Assembly: GCF_007830295.1 (NCBI RefSeq)
Contig: NZ_VLKC01000002.1
Location: forward strand, 3,676,356-3,740,355
Direction of reading: 5' to 3'
Source: Sporomusa sp. KB1
GTDB taxonomy: Bacteria > Bacillota > Negativicutes > Sporomusales > Sporomusaceae
DNA length: 64,000 nt
Positions 62,889 through 64,000 of this stretch are shown here, in pieces. Both the position numbers and the translations under genes were made by a program. Under the pieces are notes generated by a model that had not been told where the DNA came from, ran no database searches, and saw only the letters and a list, made by a program, of their open reading frames with translations. Numbering within the stretch: position 1 is the first letter of the stretch; each line of letters starts with the position of its first letter.

Positions 62889-64000
62889 ATGCATTTATTT
62901 AAAATTGGCCTGTTGATTGACGGGACAGGTTTTACGCCACAAGATTCATGTTACCTGGCGGTTGAAAATGGGTATATTACTGGTATCGGCCAGGCAGATG
63001 ATTTTGCAGCTGCGCAAGTGGCGACAGCAGCTGATTATTCGCAATACACCGTTATGCCAGGGCTAATTGATCCCCATGTGCATTTGTTCTTAGAGGGAAT
63101 CTCTGATCTAAAATCCCGCACGTTACGGTGGAAAGAGGATAAAGAGACAACCTTGCTGCGAGCTGTTAACAACCTGACTAGAACCATTCGCCACGGGGTA
63201 ACTACTGTACGTGATTTAGGTGGTCCGTTTGCTATTAATACAGTATTAAAAAAGGCAGTTAAGCAGGGTATTGTTACCGGGCCGCGTGTGCTTAGTGCCA
63301 GGCAGGCCATTTCCATCACCGGTGGGCACTTTCACTATGCAGGGGGACGGGAAGCCGACGGGGCGGAAGAAGTGGTTAAAGCTGTGCGGGAGCAGGCTAA
63401 AGCTGGTGCTGACTGTATAAAAATTATGATGACTGGCTGCGTTAATTTTGTTCGCCAAGATGCCGGAGTTGTTGAACTATCACTACCAGAAGCCCAGGCG
63501 GCTGTTGCCGAAGCACGGCATCTGAAAAAGATGGTGGCGGCACATGCCAACGGCGTAGACGGCGTGCGCCAGAGTCTGGCAGTTGGTGTTACTACGCTTG
63601 AACATGGTGCACTCATTGATGCAGCTACAGCCGATGTGATTACCGAAAGCAGGGTATATTGGATACCTACGTTAGTTCCTTTTGAACGCATGTTGGACTA
63701 TGGACGCACTCATGAGACCAGAACATTACCGGCCGCGGGTATTGAGGCTGTTTACCAGCAACATCAGGCTATGGTGCAAAGAGCTTATCAGGCTGGGGCT
63801 AACATTGTCGCTGGTACTGACGCCGGCGCATTAGGTGTTGGGCATGGTGATATATGGCGGGAGCTTACTCTATTGGTGGAATGTGGTCTGCCGGCAGCAG
63901 CCGCGCTGCATGCTGCCACTGGCCTTGCGGCCCAGGCAGTGGGGATGGAACAGGAGATTGGGATAGTGGCTGCAGGCAAGCGGGCAGATTTGCTGGTTTT
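62889..64000 (+). CDS. Amidohydrolase family protein, 3' end cut by the window
   Basis: At least 370 aa. Metal-dependent hydrolase with the GLIDPHVHLF start (about 58-67), Lys in CIKIMMTG (carbamylated in this family, about 180), His in AAHANG (about 217), TTLEHG (about 237) and Asp in GTDAG (about 309). This pattern is that of imidazolonepropionase-like or Xaa-Pro dipeptidase-like amidohydrolases; the substrate is open. ATG 62889 is 6 nt after AAGGAAG. The reading frame is still open at 64000. Confidence 0.88.
   Translation, partial: MHLFKIGLLIDGTGFTPQDSCYLAVENGYITGIGQADDFAAAQVATAADYSQYTVMPGLIDPHVHLFLEGISDLKSRTLRWKEDKETTLLRAVNNLTRTIRHGVTTVRDLGGPFAINTVLKKAVKQGIVTGPRVLSARQAISITGGHFHYAGGREADGAEEVVKAVREQAKAGADCIKIMMTGCVNFVRQDAGVVELSLPEAQAAVAEARHLKKMVAAHANGVDGVRQSLAVGVTTLEHGALIDAATADVITESRVYWIPTLVPFERMLDYGRTHETRTLPAAGIEAVYQQHQAMVQRAYQAGANIVAGTDAGALGVGHGDIWRELTLLVECGLPAAAALHAATGLAAQAVGMEQEIGIVAAGKRADLLV

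Overview
The window comes from an anaerobic, spore-forming Firmicute of the Negativicutes type (Sporomusa, Pelosinus and Propionispora are the closest kind by gene content; I ran no database search). Four things point there. Sporulation genes (spoIVFA/spoIVFB-like, a short spo0B-like gene) sit in the classic Firmicute min-rod-spoIVF-rng-rplU-prp-rpmA-obg order. There is a complete succinate-to-propionate branch with a sodium-pumping methylmalonyl-CoA decarboxylase. There is an Rnf complex and an electron-bifurcating [FeFe] hydrogenase. There is also a selenocysteine formate dehydrogenase. Most genes are on the + strand.

Layout. 1-3.5 kb (minus): mobB, then a selenoprotein formate dehydrogenase, fdhA, whose internal UGA is followed by a SECIS-type hairpin. 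3.6-9.4 kb: a valine T-box leader, valS, folC and an O-antigen ligase-type membrane protein. 9.6-18 kb: a hydrogenase island. Its first half is regulatory (two DRTGG-like proteins, an anti-sigma-like ATPase, a divergent sensor-type [FeFe] hydrogenase, a PHP phosphoesterase). Its second half encodes the NAD-linked bifurcating hydrogenase (HydC, a histidine-kinase-like ATPase, a 2Fe-2S protein, HydB, HydA). rex follows. 19.2-27.2 kb: methylmalonyl-CoA mutase in two subunits, meaB, epimerase and the Na+-translocating decarboxylase, whose delta subunit appears to be split into two tiny genes. 27.6-33.1 kb: rseC-rnfCDGEAB. 33.2-34.6 kb: NusG-II, Gx transporter and DUF4321 proteins. 34.6-43.7 kb: maf, radC, mreBCD, pbp2, minCDE, rodA. 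43.9-53 kb: spoIVFA-like, spoIVFB, two tRNA/rRNA-modification-type conserved genes, rng, rplU-prp-rpmA, short spo0B-like, obg, yhbY. 53-60 kb: proBA, nadD, an RRM protein, yqeK, an LCP protein, rsfS, an S1-domain protein. 60-62.8 kb (minus): two tiny hydrophilic proteins, a CNNM/CBS protein, a VTT-family protein and tRNA-Ala(GGC). The window ends inside an amidohydrolase gene on the + strand.

The energy genes fit together. The mutase, epimerase and decarboxylase turn succinyl-CoA into propionyl-CoA and export Na+. Rnf links ferredoxin/NADH exchange to an ion gradient. HydABC exchanges electrons between NADH, ferredoxin and H2. FdhA shares its N-terminal iron-sulfur module with HydA and may draw on the same partners. 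Rex is the likely NADH/NAD+ reporter. A Rex-like palindrome lies just before hydC.

The least explained signals are non-coding or tiny. They are a roughly 100-bp three-hairpin repeat present in three good copies and one remnant, always just after a stop codon; a chain of hairpins between rpmA and its terminator; a terminator-bearing leader upstream of the mutase; and two unannotatable small proteins near 60.1-60.4 kb.
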